From Nereocystis luetkeana (lineage: Eukaryota > Sar > Phaeophyceae > Laminariales > Laminariaceae), in assembly GCA_031213475.1 (NCBI GenBank), contig JARUPZ010000034.1:434001-498000 (forward strand): DNA of 64,000 bases. Direction: 5' to 3'. The stretch's first letter is position 1. Every line of letters starts with the position of its first letter. The position numbers and the translations under genes are program-made. The notes under the pieces are model-generated. The model was given only the letters and a program-made list of their open reading frames with translations, made no database searches and was not told the DNA's origin. Of the stretch, positions 24,301-34,203 are shown one piece after another.

Positions 24301-27300
24301 TATCCGTCGATATAGTGGGTCTCGGAGGTGGAAACTATATAAGGTCTTCGACTACATGTTCGGTTAGTTTGTTGTTTTTCCCAGTGAAATCGTTTGGTTG
24401 TGCTCATCACAATACACCATCAGTACTTGCACGATTGATGCCGCTACAGATAGACCGGTATTAATAGTAGTGTGTAAACAGTACAAAGTGGCTATTCAAT
24501 AGACTCAAAAAAAATCTGGTACAAGTATAGTTCTGTGTTGATCGCGGACAATTGTGCAAGAGTCAAACTTCAGCTCAGAAATAGCTGACAATGTGTCGTT
24601 CTTGCCCCACGACATGATTCGCTGACCAATCAGGCGACGTCGGATTCGACCCCATCGGATTTTCGAGCTTCATCCCCCTCGACTTCCTGCGAGAGGCGGA
24701 GCTTAAGCACGGGCGCATCTGCCAGCTAGCCGTTGTCGGCTTCGCTTCGACCGACTTGGGCCTCCACCTCCCCGGTGCCATGCACGACGTGAGTCACGAC
24801 TTTTTTTTTTAAATACCGATGCCGTGTACGCAGTCGTCAAAAGGGTGGTGTGGAGTACCTCAACCTTTTCAGGCACTTTAGTTTTCTTTTTCTGTTTTGT
24901 TACCATGCACGATACGCGTTTTCTTAGTTAAGGTCGTACCTGGTATATAGAGTAGGTACCTGGCATTACGGACCATTTGCGAAACGAAGGCTCTTTTTCT
25001 TTGTCGGTTTCGTTTGGACCGCCGTGGGCCTTCGCACACCCCCGGTGCCAAGCACGACGTGAGTTATTTCTTTGTTCTTGGAATAGGTTGTGCGGTCGTA
25101 GTCGTGCAGAGTACCTGGCACTAAGCTTCGTGTCCTGAAGGGTTAGTTAGTGGTGGTCGGCGGGAGGGGGAGGGGGGGTGGTGAGGGGTACTCGTTTGTT
25201 GCTTGCCTTCGTCATTTGGCCATTGACCGCGCATCCCTTTCGAGACAGGACGGGGGGGGGGGGGGGGGGGGGGGTACTTATGTCGTGCATGCATGGCCAT
25301 AGTTGTACGACCATAGGGGAGGGAGGGGGGTGGAATTTAGGGGGCGATTTTTTTTTGTCAACAATCTCGAGCCCCTCAGAAGACCCTTGTAGGCACGTTT
25401 TTTTTTTCTGGTTCATGACCGTGCACGCTACCAGGTATGAGTGAATTCACAAGCATGTCGCGTGCTGGTGTAGGTAACGGGCTTTTTTTTTTCTTGCGCA
25501 CTCTTTTGCGTTGCCGTACGTGCAGCGCGAGTTCGGCAAAATGCGATGGCACGTCGATTATCGGCAGGAAAATCCGATATGATTTACCAGGCACGCCCTA
25601 CCTCTTGTTTGCCACGTTTCCCGTCTGAAGGCCCGCAAAATTTATGCGGGGTTGTCTGAATCGAATATGTTTCCGGGAAACGGCGTACCTGGTAGTTGAT
25701 ACTGGTACATTATTTCACGAGAAATCCTAGAACCCTGCACCAAGAACGCCTGGTCAACCGCCTCTGGCACGGGCGAAGACAAGCGTCGTCGCGGGCTGGT
25801 AGAATTGTTGGTTTGCTAGTTCAGGCTACGAGTATTAGGCTATCACCCTCTGGATATTGATATCTTGGGTCGGCGAAAGTAGCGCTGGAACCTCACGCGC
25901 GGGATAGCGACGCCGATGCAGTTATCGCGTTGAGTGCCCTTGTGCTCTTGGTCGATGCGTCGATGGTCGCGTGATGCCCACTGAGGGTGCAGCGGGATTT
26001 GGATTTGCTGCGGCCTTACTCGTTCAAAAGGCGCGACGGTCGATCTTCGCTGCGCTACGGGGGCCTATAGCCCTCGTACTGCGGCTGTTCCATTTGCCTT
26101 TCTTTGAGGTTCGTGCTATTAATAGCCCCGTCATCACCGGCCGGAGTTCGGTTCTCTTGGCTCAATCGATCAAGATTTTTGTCGCGGCCCGTTTTTTTTT
26201 TGTTTTTCGGAAAAAACTATAAATCGGCTTCTTCGCCGAAGTGTGTTCCCAGTTTCACGAATATATTGTACATGTGATCCCAGGTAACAATCCCAGTTAA
26301 GAGGTATATAGTATCTATGTATGATGCTTCGCGCGCATAGAGAGGAGCAAAAATATTCTACTGGATTCTACCATGCTACAGACGTGTTTTGATAGCGGCT
26401 GTTGTGTACCTGTCTCTTGCATTCCATGCTCCCCCTCGGTGTTCATGACTACACAGGTATCGTCGGTCGCCGCGCACGATGCCGCTGTGGCCTCCGGAGC
26501 GATGCCGCAGATCCTGCTGTGGGTCTCGGCGTTCGAGGCAATCTCGACCGTCGCGGTGGTCCAGATGCTCGAGGGTTCCGGCCGCATTCCGGGAGACTTC
26601 GGCTTCGACCCCGATGGGCTCTACAGCAAGCCCAGCATGGCGAAGAAGAAGGTGCGCCACACCTCGCTCAACTCAGCAACTAAACCCGTATGTATAGATA
26701 GCTCAAGAAATTTCTGTACCCGTGTGCCTATGTGACGCCTAGCGCCCCTCCTCAACCCAAGTCAACTCCCTTCGTATCTCAGGAATTTTCTTACGAAACA
26801 CCTTCAACTATTGTTAATAATAGACCCCCTTTTTAACCCAGATTTATATTCACTTGAATATAAACTCAAATCAACTCTCACACCAACCTTGAAGTGGCAT
26901 CTGGGGCATCCCAGCGGGTTTCCTACTGATATGCAGGCATGCATGGATACTTGTCGGGGTGTAACCAAATAGTATCACTACTGCCTGTGCTTGCTTCTGC
27001 GAGTCCACCTATCTAGCCTGGTGCGCAGCGATCGATGCTGGCCCCAGGCTCCTGGTGACTTCAGGGGTATACTTAGTATATGTGGAGGTGTGGGCGACCA
27101 GTTCTTTGCGTGCCCCATATTGACCTGCAGCTCTCGCACCCAAACTCTAGATGGGCTAAATAAAGCTACCGCCCGCACTGCACCCACGTTTTCAGGCGAG
27201 AAGGCTGTTCGTGCGATCGGTGTGGGGTAGTTTTTTTTGCGGGCGTATTGGAGATTTGTTGCGTTTCCTATGTACACTTACTGTCGATCTGTTCGTAGTA

Positions 27301-28633
27301 TCGTGTTTTCCAAAACACGTCTGTCAAGTCTGCGCTGCAGGCAACCCCGCTCTCCGAGCTGTTTCGTCCGCTCTATCACATACCCCTCAAGGGGTTATCA
27401 CTGCTCTGTTGTTTTGTCTCGCCCAATCGGGCACATGTTTTGAGTTAGGCTTGCTCTCGACAGGAGTCACGATCAAAACGATGCTGGCCCTCTTGTATTA
27501 GGGTGTGTGCTTGCGAAGAATGTGGTTGGGTCGTGTTTCTTGTCGTCTGTTTTCTGTACATTATTGACAAAATTTCAACCCGCGAGAAACGAGGTGCTGT
27601 GGGAAAAAGGGACCATAATTACGTTCGCGGCCTTAGCACTTTTTGGGTGAACAACCCCGTGGGCTGGTCAGCAAACGGAGCAACTTATGATTCGCCTGTA
27701 TAAGCAGTCAGCTCCTCATTTTTTGTTTTGTTTTTTCGTGTTTAATCCCAACAAATTGGACTCCGTACATATCGCAAGCACCCTATTCGTACGGGACGGG
27801 GTGTTATTTTGGTGTCGGTACCCAGTAACATGCCGTACTGAATTTTGCGGCACAGTCGCGTTTTATGACAGGACCAAGCATTAGATGCTCATACATTTGC
27901 ATTCGCACAAGCGGTTTTTTTTCCTGCTTAGGCTGCGCCAAGCTAAAATATGGTACCTGGTATATATGTACTGGTATATGGTATGCACAAAGGGTTACAT
28001 CCGTCGCGGTTTCATCTAGGGGGATCGCCGCATTAGTCCCCCATTGACTGAAGTTATAGATGTATGATACATAACCGGATACATTCGTGGTACACACCAA
28101 AATGATGCACCGGAGACGAAGGCGGGGTGTTTCACATTTTGCCATGGATACTACCGAGTAAACAAAAGGAAAATGTGTTTTGAATTTATACCGTAGCAGT
28201 CATGTCCCCTTCCAAGGCATTCGGACGTGGGGCGACGCACAATCAAATCCGATGACGTTTTGTGCGGCCGAAAAAAAATGATAGGTCCACCAGCCGTTAC
28301 TTTTTTCGAATCTGAAAAGCCCAAAACGACAAGTATAACGACCAGAGAAAGAAATTGAGTACGGGCATGTGTCTACAACCAACCCCCTCGTTGACGCAAA
28401 TCCGTTGGGGTGGACGTACGTGAAGGCTGACATTTTTTGCCGACCCCGCCCCCCCCCCCCCCCCCCCTAACGCTCCACTCCATCCGGAATGTTTTTCTTG
28501 CTTTTGACGCTGTGACAACCAGGCAAGCATGGAGCTGAAGGAGATCACCCACTGCCGTCTTGCGATGTTGGCGTTCTCCGGCATGGTAACCCAGGCCGTA
28601 CTGACCGACGGCGGTTTCCCGTACACTGGCTAA
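15230..28633 (+). CDS. Plastid chlorophyll-binding light-harvesting protein (red-lineage LHC), 5 exons
   Basis: This gene encodes a thylakoid antenna protein that binds chlorophyll and carotenoid and passes energy to a photosystem. Exons 15230-15331, 23030-23105, 24634-24788, 26457-26651 and 28523-28633 join in phase to 212 residues, the usual family length. All introns are GT-AG. Residues 1-17 form a signal peptide followed by ASAF (15-18), the stramenopile plastid-import signature. [12 protein letters not shown] precedes helix 1, [18 protein letters not shown], with chlorophyll ligands in E82-x2-H85-x-R87. Helix 2 lies in exon 4. [10 protein letters not shown] precedes helix 3, [17 protein letters not shown], with ligands E183, H186 and R188. 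The start context ATCATGG is favourable. The [15 protein letters not shown] stretch before helix 1 resembles Lhcr/Lhcq proteins more than Lhcf, but the subgroup is a judgement. Introns total 12.8 kb. Confidence 0.94.
17256..17452. repeat. Tandem duplication, ~97-bp unit twice
   Basis: GGAGGCTTTCTGCAGGTACT and GGAGGCTTTCTCCAGGTACT start two nearly identical units that share GACTCTTTGGAGTTCC. It lies in LHC intron 1. The small number of differences means a recent duplication. Confidence 0.88.
17850..18176. repeat. ATAACACMCCC element, copy 2, carrying a nested element
   Basis: CTTATCACACTGGGTGACAG and AACACCCCCC open it, and GGGGGGGGTGTTTTCCTGAG closes it. A TTAA foldback element at 18015-18111 lies inside, so this copy is older than that insertion. 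Confidence 0.65.
18015..18111. repeat. TTAA foldback element nested in another repeat
   Basis: Arms GGAACCGCAGTCCCGTTGTG and GGGACTGCGGTTCTAAAAGG, closing with GGGTTAA. The left TTAA has been lost. Confidence 0.8.
19196..19304. repeat. CTATTACGGGGG foldback element, copy 2
   Basis: ATTACGGGGGACCATAGTAA to GGTCCCCTGTAATA. Its loop reads AAATACATAGGTTTTTG, the empty form of a site that is filled in the copy at 49374. Confidence 0.85.
19845..19937. repeat. TTAA foldback element
   Basis: TTAACCCCTTAAGTACCGCA to CAGACTGGGGTCCTAAAA. The right end passes directly into TGTACCAGGTAG in place of GGGTTAA. Confidence 0.75.
20585..20835. repeat. GATC-rich dispersed element, copy 1
   Basis: It holds CTACAGTAGATCATTTAGTT, CAGGATCTTCATAGAACAGA and a terminal TAGATCTAGACCGTGAAGAT block, all recurring at 23.4, 35.2 and 43.7 kb. 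Confidence 0.65.
21013..21025. repeat. C tract
   Basis: A 13-base C run in LHC intron 1. Confidence 0.9.
21297..21393. repeat. TTAA foldback element, full length
   Basis: TTAACCCTTTTAGAACCGC to GGTTCTAAAAGGGTTAA. Both TTAA ends are kept, arms match at nearly every base, and there is no coding capacity. Confidence 0.88.
21791..21908. repeat. CTATTACGGGGG foldback element with a TACCTGGTA insertion
   Basis: The right arm reads TGGTCCTACCTGGTATTTAC where the copy at 37903 reads TGGTCCTATTTAC. The seven extra bases CCTGGTA lie at 21879-21885 directly after TA. Confidence 0.85.
21992..22095. repeat. TTAA foldback element, rearranged
   Basis: The left arm AACCCTTTTGGAACTGCC is clear. The loop and right arm are disturbed around a GTACGTACCTGGTAAGTAG stretch. 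Confidence 0.6.
23030..23105 (+). CDS. LHC exon 2: mature N-terminus
   Basis: Acceptor GTTCGTCAG, donor GTGAGG, ending in phase 1. It encodes [14 protein letters not shown] and [10 protein letters not shown], the stretch that in Lhcr-type proteins precedes GDVGFDP. Confidence 0.88.
23282..23332. repeat. Paired C tracts
   Basis: Runs of 10 and 30 C are each preceded by GTTGCTGACCGC or its like, so the unit GTTGCTGACCGCC(n) is itself duplicated. It lies 180 bp after LHC exon 2. Confidence 0.9.
23428..23710. repeat. GATC-rich dispersed element, copy 2
   Basis: CTACTGTAGATCATTTAGTT and ACAGGATCTGTATAGTACAG match copy 1. It ends in GATCTGTAGATGATCTGAG-type units. Confidence 0.65.
24634..24788 (+). 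CDS. LHC exon 3: first chlorophyll-binding helix
   Basis: It takes up the phase left by exon 2 (G|GC gives Gly) and ends HD at donor GTGAGT. Helix 1 with its HGR motif is complete. Confidence 0.95.
24790..25140 (+). pseudogene. Decayed tandem copy of LHC exon 3 end and donor
   Basis: The stretch 24999-25068 resembles 24733-24800: TTTGTCGGTTTCGT against GTTGTCGGCTTCGC, and CCCGGTGCCAAGCACGACGT against CCCGGTGCCATGCACGACGT, including the GTGAGT donor. By eye about four in five bases match. Similarity fades upstream, so helix 1 is not preserved. It is a broken exon duplicate inside intron 3, about 270 bp downstream of the real one. Confidence 0.75.
25155..25340. repeat. G-tract plus CATGCATGGCC repeat, longest copy
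   Basis: CTTGCCTTCGTCATTTGGCC, a 23-base G tract at 25252-25274, then CATGCATGGCCATAGTTGTA. It lies in LHC intron 3. Confidence 0.6.
25341..26456. other. Rest of LHC intron 3, no second gene seen
   Basis: Holds TACCAGGTA at about 25432 and TACCTGGTA at about 25687, T-rich runs and no repeat family copy that I can place. Confidence 0.45.
26457..26651 (+). CDS. LHC exon 4: helix 2 region
   Basis: 65 codons in phase 0. It begins [20 protein letters not shown] and ends PSMAKKK at donor GTGCGC, and includes [16 protein letters not shown], the family motif before helix 3. Confidence 0.95.
26652..28522. other. LHC intron 4, no second gene seen
   Basis: AT-rich. A TACCTGGTA at about 27953 is followed by several GTATA units. 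The acceptor side carries the 19-base C tract. Confidence 0.5.
28523..28633 (+). CDS. LHC exon 5: third helix and stop
   Basis: 36 codons plus [21 protein letters not shown] carries the second ligand set. The acceptor AACCAG follows a 19-base C tract (28449-28467) by about 55 bp. Confidence 0.95.
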   Translation, partial: ASMELKEITHCRLAMLAFSGMVTQAVLTDGGFPYTG

Positions 28634-31156
28634 TTTTTTTATCTCGTCTACCACAACAGCAGTAGAAACCAGCGTCGTCGTCGCTTCCCGCAGATACGTG
28701 GAGCGTGGAAGGATGTACAGCGAGGGAGGGGATCGGGGATGGGCCGTCCCATCAGCCAGGCCGTGACGTCAGGCTGTGCTGTACTTTGTTACCTTTATAC
28801 ACGCGTTTGGAGCACTAGTCCGCGGGTTGGTCATCGTAGCGGCGGTATTCTAGTCGTGCTGCATTGCGGAATGGCTGACTTCGAGGCGATCGAGAAAGAA
28901 GCCTGTGGCCTGTGTGTGGCCAGTATCATCACAAGGATTTGACTAACCTGAGCTGTGCTTTTTTTGTGTGTGTGTGTGCTTTTTTTTTGTTGGGCGCCTC
29001 TTGCGAGGAACTCACCCGGCCGCTGTTTGAACGCGGCGACCGGTTTTTGAGACGGGGGGATGGGAAGAGTAGAGAAAGGAGACGTGCGGCGAAGTCCTAC
29101 GTTGTTTGGACAAAAAAATCTCCCCTTTTCTTGGCCGGTTCGTCCGCCAGTCGTGCTACGTTACGCTTCTGCACAAGAAAGACGACCCCCTTTTTGCCTC
29201 GTCCTATCTCGCCCTCTCGGCTTTCTCTTAAGGGTAAGACCTGTCTTGTGAGGGTAGGTTATATTTGGCTCGGCCTTTAACGCCGTCGCGATACCATGGC
29301 GCGGGTGCGTGTCGGCGACTTCCCGTAGACTTATTGCTTGTGTTGGTGTATGCAAGGTCTGGGGGTCGGCCACAGGGCGGCGACTTATTAATATGTGGCA
29401 TTTCATTGTGACATTCATGATCCATTGTGGCTAATTTTCGCGAGGGCTGTTTTTCCTCGCCCTCGGCCAGAGGAGGGTGCTAACTGAACACACATGATGC
29501 AGCGGCAATAGCACGCACTTGTAACGACTTTTCTTTTGAATTGTGCCACTGATTAGGGTGTGCGCCACCGGCCAACGCGTGTGCCACCGGCCACAGGGCG
29601 GGCGGGTGGTTACTTTTCTTGCAACCCACCTCGTACACAGTAGTACGTGCGCGCCATTACTTAGCCGTTTACACCTTAGCGAAGCCTGTGATTTTTAAAA
29701 ACAAACTTCATTACTGCATGCGTATTTACAGCAGTAGGGGATATATATACGAGGTATATATACTTCGAAGTATATACGTTGTTGCTGATGCTTATCTTTG
29801 AACATATACATGGTTGATAAGTACCTCCTGCGATCAACCTTGAACGGTGTAAAGCGTCGGGAATATCGTCACAACACAGCACTCAATGCTCAGTTTCGCG
29901 GGGGCCCTCGACAACACTGCAGACTGTACGAGTACTCGTATAGTGTCCAGGTTTATGGGTTTCTGACTACGGAAAGTCCCGCGTCGATGAAAGAATACGT
30001 CGTAAATCAAGAGTCATCTTGGTCAACGCAAATAAATGCTTCAATCGAACAAATCAAGACGTACGTGAGTTTTTCACATATCGGACAGAAGATCGATTCG
30101 CACATGATTATCTAGATACCTCAAATGTAAAGCAGATCTGTGCCCGATCTTGCATGGGACCCGAAAAAACGTGATCCATGAGTACAGCAGTACGCGTACC
30201 TAAATTTGAACGTGGAAATGTGGGGAGCTCAAGTTTTGTTTTCACCAATCCGCCGGAGGATATACGTACATAAATTTAAAATATATATCCTGGGTTGGAC
30301 CTGCACTTTGCAGATAGATCCAGGTATATACCTGGTACTGCACAACCTTTCCCAACAGCTGGCGAGGAGCTACTACTACTGCATTATGTGGATAATCTAG
30401 ATCACTATCTGTCCGAGGCGTGTGTTAAGACACTCAGGACAGTACATATATACAGCGGCGGCAGTATATCGCACACAACAGACATCACGACGGCACTGCC
30501 CTAGGCGTGTTGAGAGTGCCGTAGACGGCAAGTTAAGTTGGCTGTTCCCTTTTAGGACCCCAGTCCCGTTTCGGGGACAAAACGACTTATTTTTAGACTG
30601 TTTTGTCCCCTCATATGGGAGTGCGGTTCTAAAAGGGTTCAATAGCGTCTCGCTTCTGACAGGTGGTTCAAATGCTTGTACAAAAGGCGATCGTTGCACG
30701 TGTAAGTACGTCCCTGTTGAAGCATCGCGCTCTTCGATCACTGCTTCTTCTGTTTCTTCTGTTCCTGCCCCCTTCTTGATTATTTGTGTTTGCTGTGCCT
30801 CCGGTATATAGAGTTGTACAACTGAATTACTTCAATAAATTAAGCAGTAATACGATGGGCAGACTACTATTGTAGCACCGAGGGGACACCTCTTTACACA
30901 TGACACCGTCGGTATGGACCAGTCGTCGCTGTATAATAACAGTAATACGATGGAAAGACTAGCACCGACACCCCTGCGTCCCCGCACGGGATACAGTTAC
31001 TGCACACATGACGTCGTCGGCATGGACCAGTCACCGCTGAAAAGGATTTCTCTCTCCGTCGGAGTCTTCCGTACTCCCTCCTTTCCGAGCCCCGTTTATT
31101 TGTCTTGGGTTATCTAAATGACTAAATGGTACCTGGTAGGTAATTAAATAAATGCA
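28634..31156. other. Convergent spacer between LHC and TFIIS, left half
   Basis: No gene seen. It contains T tracts, a TACCTGGTA near 30330, GATC-element fragments near 30065-30185 and 30390-30415, and a foldback element at 30546. No clear polyadenylation signal could be assigned to the LHC gene. Confidence 0.45.
30546..30642. repeat. TTAA foldback element
   Basis: CCCTTTTAGGACCCCAGTCC to TGCGGTTCTAAAAGGGTTC. Arms are good but both TTAA ends have changed, so it is older than the copies at 21297 and 35877. Confidence 0.8.
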
Positions 31157-31502
31157 TGGTCGCCCCAGTGGTTCAAGTGGTTAACCTCGAATTCTACTTG
31201 TGTTTGAGTCCTGGGTTCGAGCCCCAGGTGGGTCGGACTTTGACTTTATTTGCAAAAATAAAAATAAAAATGAGTCAATTGTTGAGAGCGCCTTGCAGCG
31301 TGGGTAGGCACAATGCGATGCGAGTCGACGAGGAAAGAAAAGGCTGAAATATTCTCGCGATAAAAATGAAGGCACGTACCGTAGCGGGGAGGGGGAAGAA
31401 GAGCCTACTATGTGACCCCGGATCTGAGTTACGAGTTGGAAGAGAGAGAGAAGAAGATTCGCGAAGATAATAAATGGGATGAGCAAAAAATAAAAAAATA
31501 AA
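31157..31502 (+). repeat. tRNA-derived SINE, full length (type A)
   Basis: The first ~80 bases are tRNA-like: a box A-like GTGGTTCAAGTGGTTAA and a box B GGTTCGAGCCC inside a T-arm with paired CTGGG and CCCAG. A ~260-bp body with AAGGCACGTACCG and CCCCGGATCTGAGTTACGAG follows, then an A-rich tail. These are the parts of a Pol III-transcribed SINE that depends on LINE enzymes. The near-identical copy at 60.1 kb shows recent activity. Confidence 0.85.
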
Positions 31503-32297
31503 TGCGTTACCGATCCTGCAAGTAGTAAGTTATTTATATCCATTCATCATTGTTTTGCCGTGGGTGACACGTGATATTCAGAGAATTGTCGTCAACCAAA
31601 TAATCCATACCAGGTACATTAATACTACTGCACATCGCCATCTGTAGTAGTATGGTCTTGTATGCCTGGCACACAATTAAGCTTCAGTTTTTGTCGCAGG
31701 CTATCACTTGGTTTTGAACTTTCGATTTTGGAGTGATGGCGCTATTTTTACTAGTTAGTTAGTGCTACAAACTTCAAGAGGATTTTTTGTGTGCTGGATG
31801 ATTGGATCTACCGTACTGCAGTGGTGATGTATATCAGGTAGACACTACAGCAGTAGTAGCATGCCAGTGTCGCAAGCAGGGCGGCTGCAGGATTTTACGG
31901 TTACTTGCGTCAAGGTCGACTAGGTGTTATTCCTGTATGTATGAGCTGTACAGCAGTAATATGTACGTACGGGGATGCGGCGGGTTGCGCATTTATTTCC
32001 CCGAATGGGAGCTGCTTACGTGTGGGATCCCAGCTTAATTGTTAATCGGTATGAGAGAGGACAGGATGCTGTCCGTCTTCACTGACTTAACAAATTTGAT
32101 GATGCATTGGTTCACATATTTCTTTTTGCCTCATAGCAACCCTTGCTTTTCGACCTACCCCCCCCTCGTGACTGACGCAAAATCCCATGCACGAAGTGTT
32201 CGATTATTACTTCAAATGTACTCGGAACACATGGAAATATCGAAAGTGGCTCCTACAAACGATACGATGGTCCCAACCTGAAAACAAAAAGAGCACA

Positions 32298-32408
32298 CTA
32301 TTACGGGGGGCCATAGTTAACAGGACCAAATATTGTTAGTAAAAATGGTTAAACATATAGATTTTTATATGTACTATAGGTCCTGTTAACTATGGTCCCC
32401 CGTAATAG
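32298..32408. repeat. CTATTACGGGGG foldback element, copy 4
   Basis: Nearly the same sequence as copy 1 at 11922, including the GGGGGGCC variant in the left arm, so the two are close relatives. Confidence 0.88.
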
Positions 32409-33587
32409 GGAGCAGCAGGCCCTTGCCATCCATTGGCGCTGCACTGCAAAACAACATAATCTATTAAACCGTTTGGAATTGTTGTGTAATAACATTGTGG
32501 TAAAATAAAAGCTACCAGGTACCAGGTACGAGCTAGGTACCACGGTTTATGGTCATCAGGGGACATCCGTGGTACATGCCCGGGTTTCGTGGGTGGGCAT
32601 GGATCTTGGGGTATAAAATATGTTGTTCAATGGTTGCAGTCGCAGAACATCGCCCACAGCATTCGGTTTGATCTTTCTTCCTCAAGCTAATTCGTGTCTA
32701 TCTTTCATTGGTGCCGGCGAGGGTGATCACCTCACTCGGGTGCTTCAGCGGTGCTGGCCTTGACTCGGCCTTGGTCAACCCGGCCCGTCCGAAGAATTCT
32801 GCAGATTTCTCATGGGTAATTTTTTTTTCGATGAGGCAGTATGGGACGGACCCGACTCCGCAATTTACTATGTGAATTACTACTGTATCCCCTACTGCTG
32901 CTGTTGTGGCATATGCAGTTTCCTCCGGTTGTTTACTAGGTCACTCGCGCGTGGCAGTAAGTACCATAGCTCTTCTGACTGCCAGAACGGGTGAGTGTTT
33001 CGTCTTGCAACGGCAGAGTGAATACGTGGTGTAACAACAAAACATTCAAATAGAGGGGGTGCGGGGATACCATAACGTTAGCCTACCCTGGAGGGTCGGA
33101 TAATATATACCTGGTAGGATAGACGCATATATTCGCGATCAAGATGGAACAGCATCCATCTGGAAAAAGTAATATATCGAGCATGCAGCGTTTCACAACC
33201 CGCTACAAGCACTCCACACACCTCTGTACATTTGCATATAGATGTAAATTATTTAATGTAGGATTATACTGTACGGTATGTGTTTAGGATTATCTAACGC
33301 AAGTATGAAACCGACGTCATTTGTAACCGCTCGTCGGATAACAGCAAACCCAACGTCGCCTCGACTCGCATATTACATACCAGGTACCAGGTGCCAGGTA
33401 CCATGTATCAGGCATCAGGCGCACCCAGTCCGCGTGTGTCGTCAGTTATCAGCCGTTCGAGCCATGGTCAATTGCTGGCGACACTCGAAGGGTGGGCGAG
33501 CGGCGGCATTGTTAGCCAGCTCGTGTATCGCGCATCACATCCCCCAATATTAAATAGTTGAGTAATACCTGGTATAGCTGCATAGAA

Positions 33588-33603
33588 TAGGGTTAGGGTT
33601 AGG
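33588..33603. repeat. Short interstitial TTAGGG run
   Basis: TAGGGTTAGGGTTAGG, about 2.5 units of the TTAGGG telomere type. Confidence 0.8.
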
Positions 33604-34071
33604 AAAACTATACGCACGGCAATATGATGAATCTGATTCCGATCCTGCAAAAACGCCCCATCGTTTGGCGTCACCTGACGTCCGTCCCATCGGTCGCCCT
33701 GGTATAACATACGGTAGCAGGTGCCAGGTAAGTCACAATGACGTTCCATTTGGCTGAAGTGGATGTTCGCAGTCGCTAGGTGACCGCAACTACGTATTGT
33801 TTCATTGTTTCCTTGACGAATAAAAAATACCAAAATCTAACGAAAATGTACCACTTTGTACGAAAATATAAGGAATGTTTGGGATTCAACGTACGTACCC
33901 AGACGTCCCTTATACGTTGATACTCAAACGGTCTCCACGCTCAACGACAGATGAGTATATAGTACATGGCTAGCATGTCGGCATAAAAATGTACCAGGCG
34001 GGGTATACTAGCAGACCGAAGCGACCGCGCTCAGCGCGCACGTACCCGCGCTCGCGCACGGGCCGGCAGCG

Positions 34072-34203
34072 TCAGCAGAACTTCCATCGGTTCTTGCAGT
34101 TGCCACATGTGACGAACGTCGTCATCGGTTCATCGGCAGATCGCGTCTGCTTCTGCGTGTACGTAGTCTTCGTCGATTTGCACCTCCCGCACTCGAACAT
34201 GCC
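34072..34203 (-). CDS. TFIIS: TFIIS last exon: zinc ribbon
   Basis: Acceptor GTGATCCAG, then [20 protein letters not shown] and the family signature [13 protein letters not shown], ending WKFC and TGA. All four zinc cysteines and the Asp-Glu pair are present. Confidence 0.96.
   Translation of the reverse strand, partial: GMFECGRCKSTKTTYTQKQTRSADEPMTTFVTCGNCKNRWKFC

Larger units (their letters stand above)
31503..34071. other. Convergent spacer, right half, and TFIIS 3' flank
   Basis: Contains one foldback element (32298-32408), clustered TACCAGGTA motifs at about 32513, 33109, 33380 and 33566, and a TTAGGG-type run at 33588-33603. No gene recognised. Confidence 0.45.
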
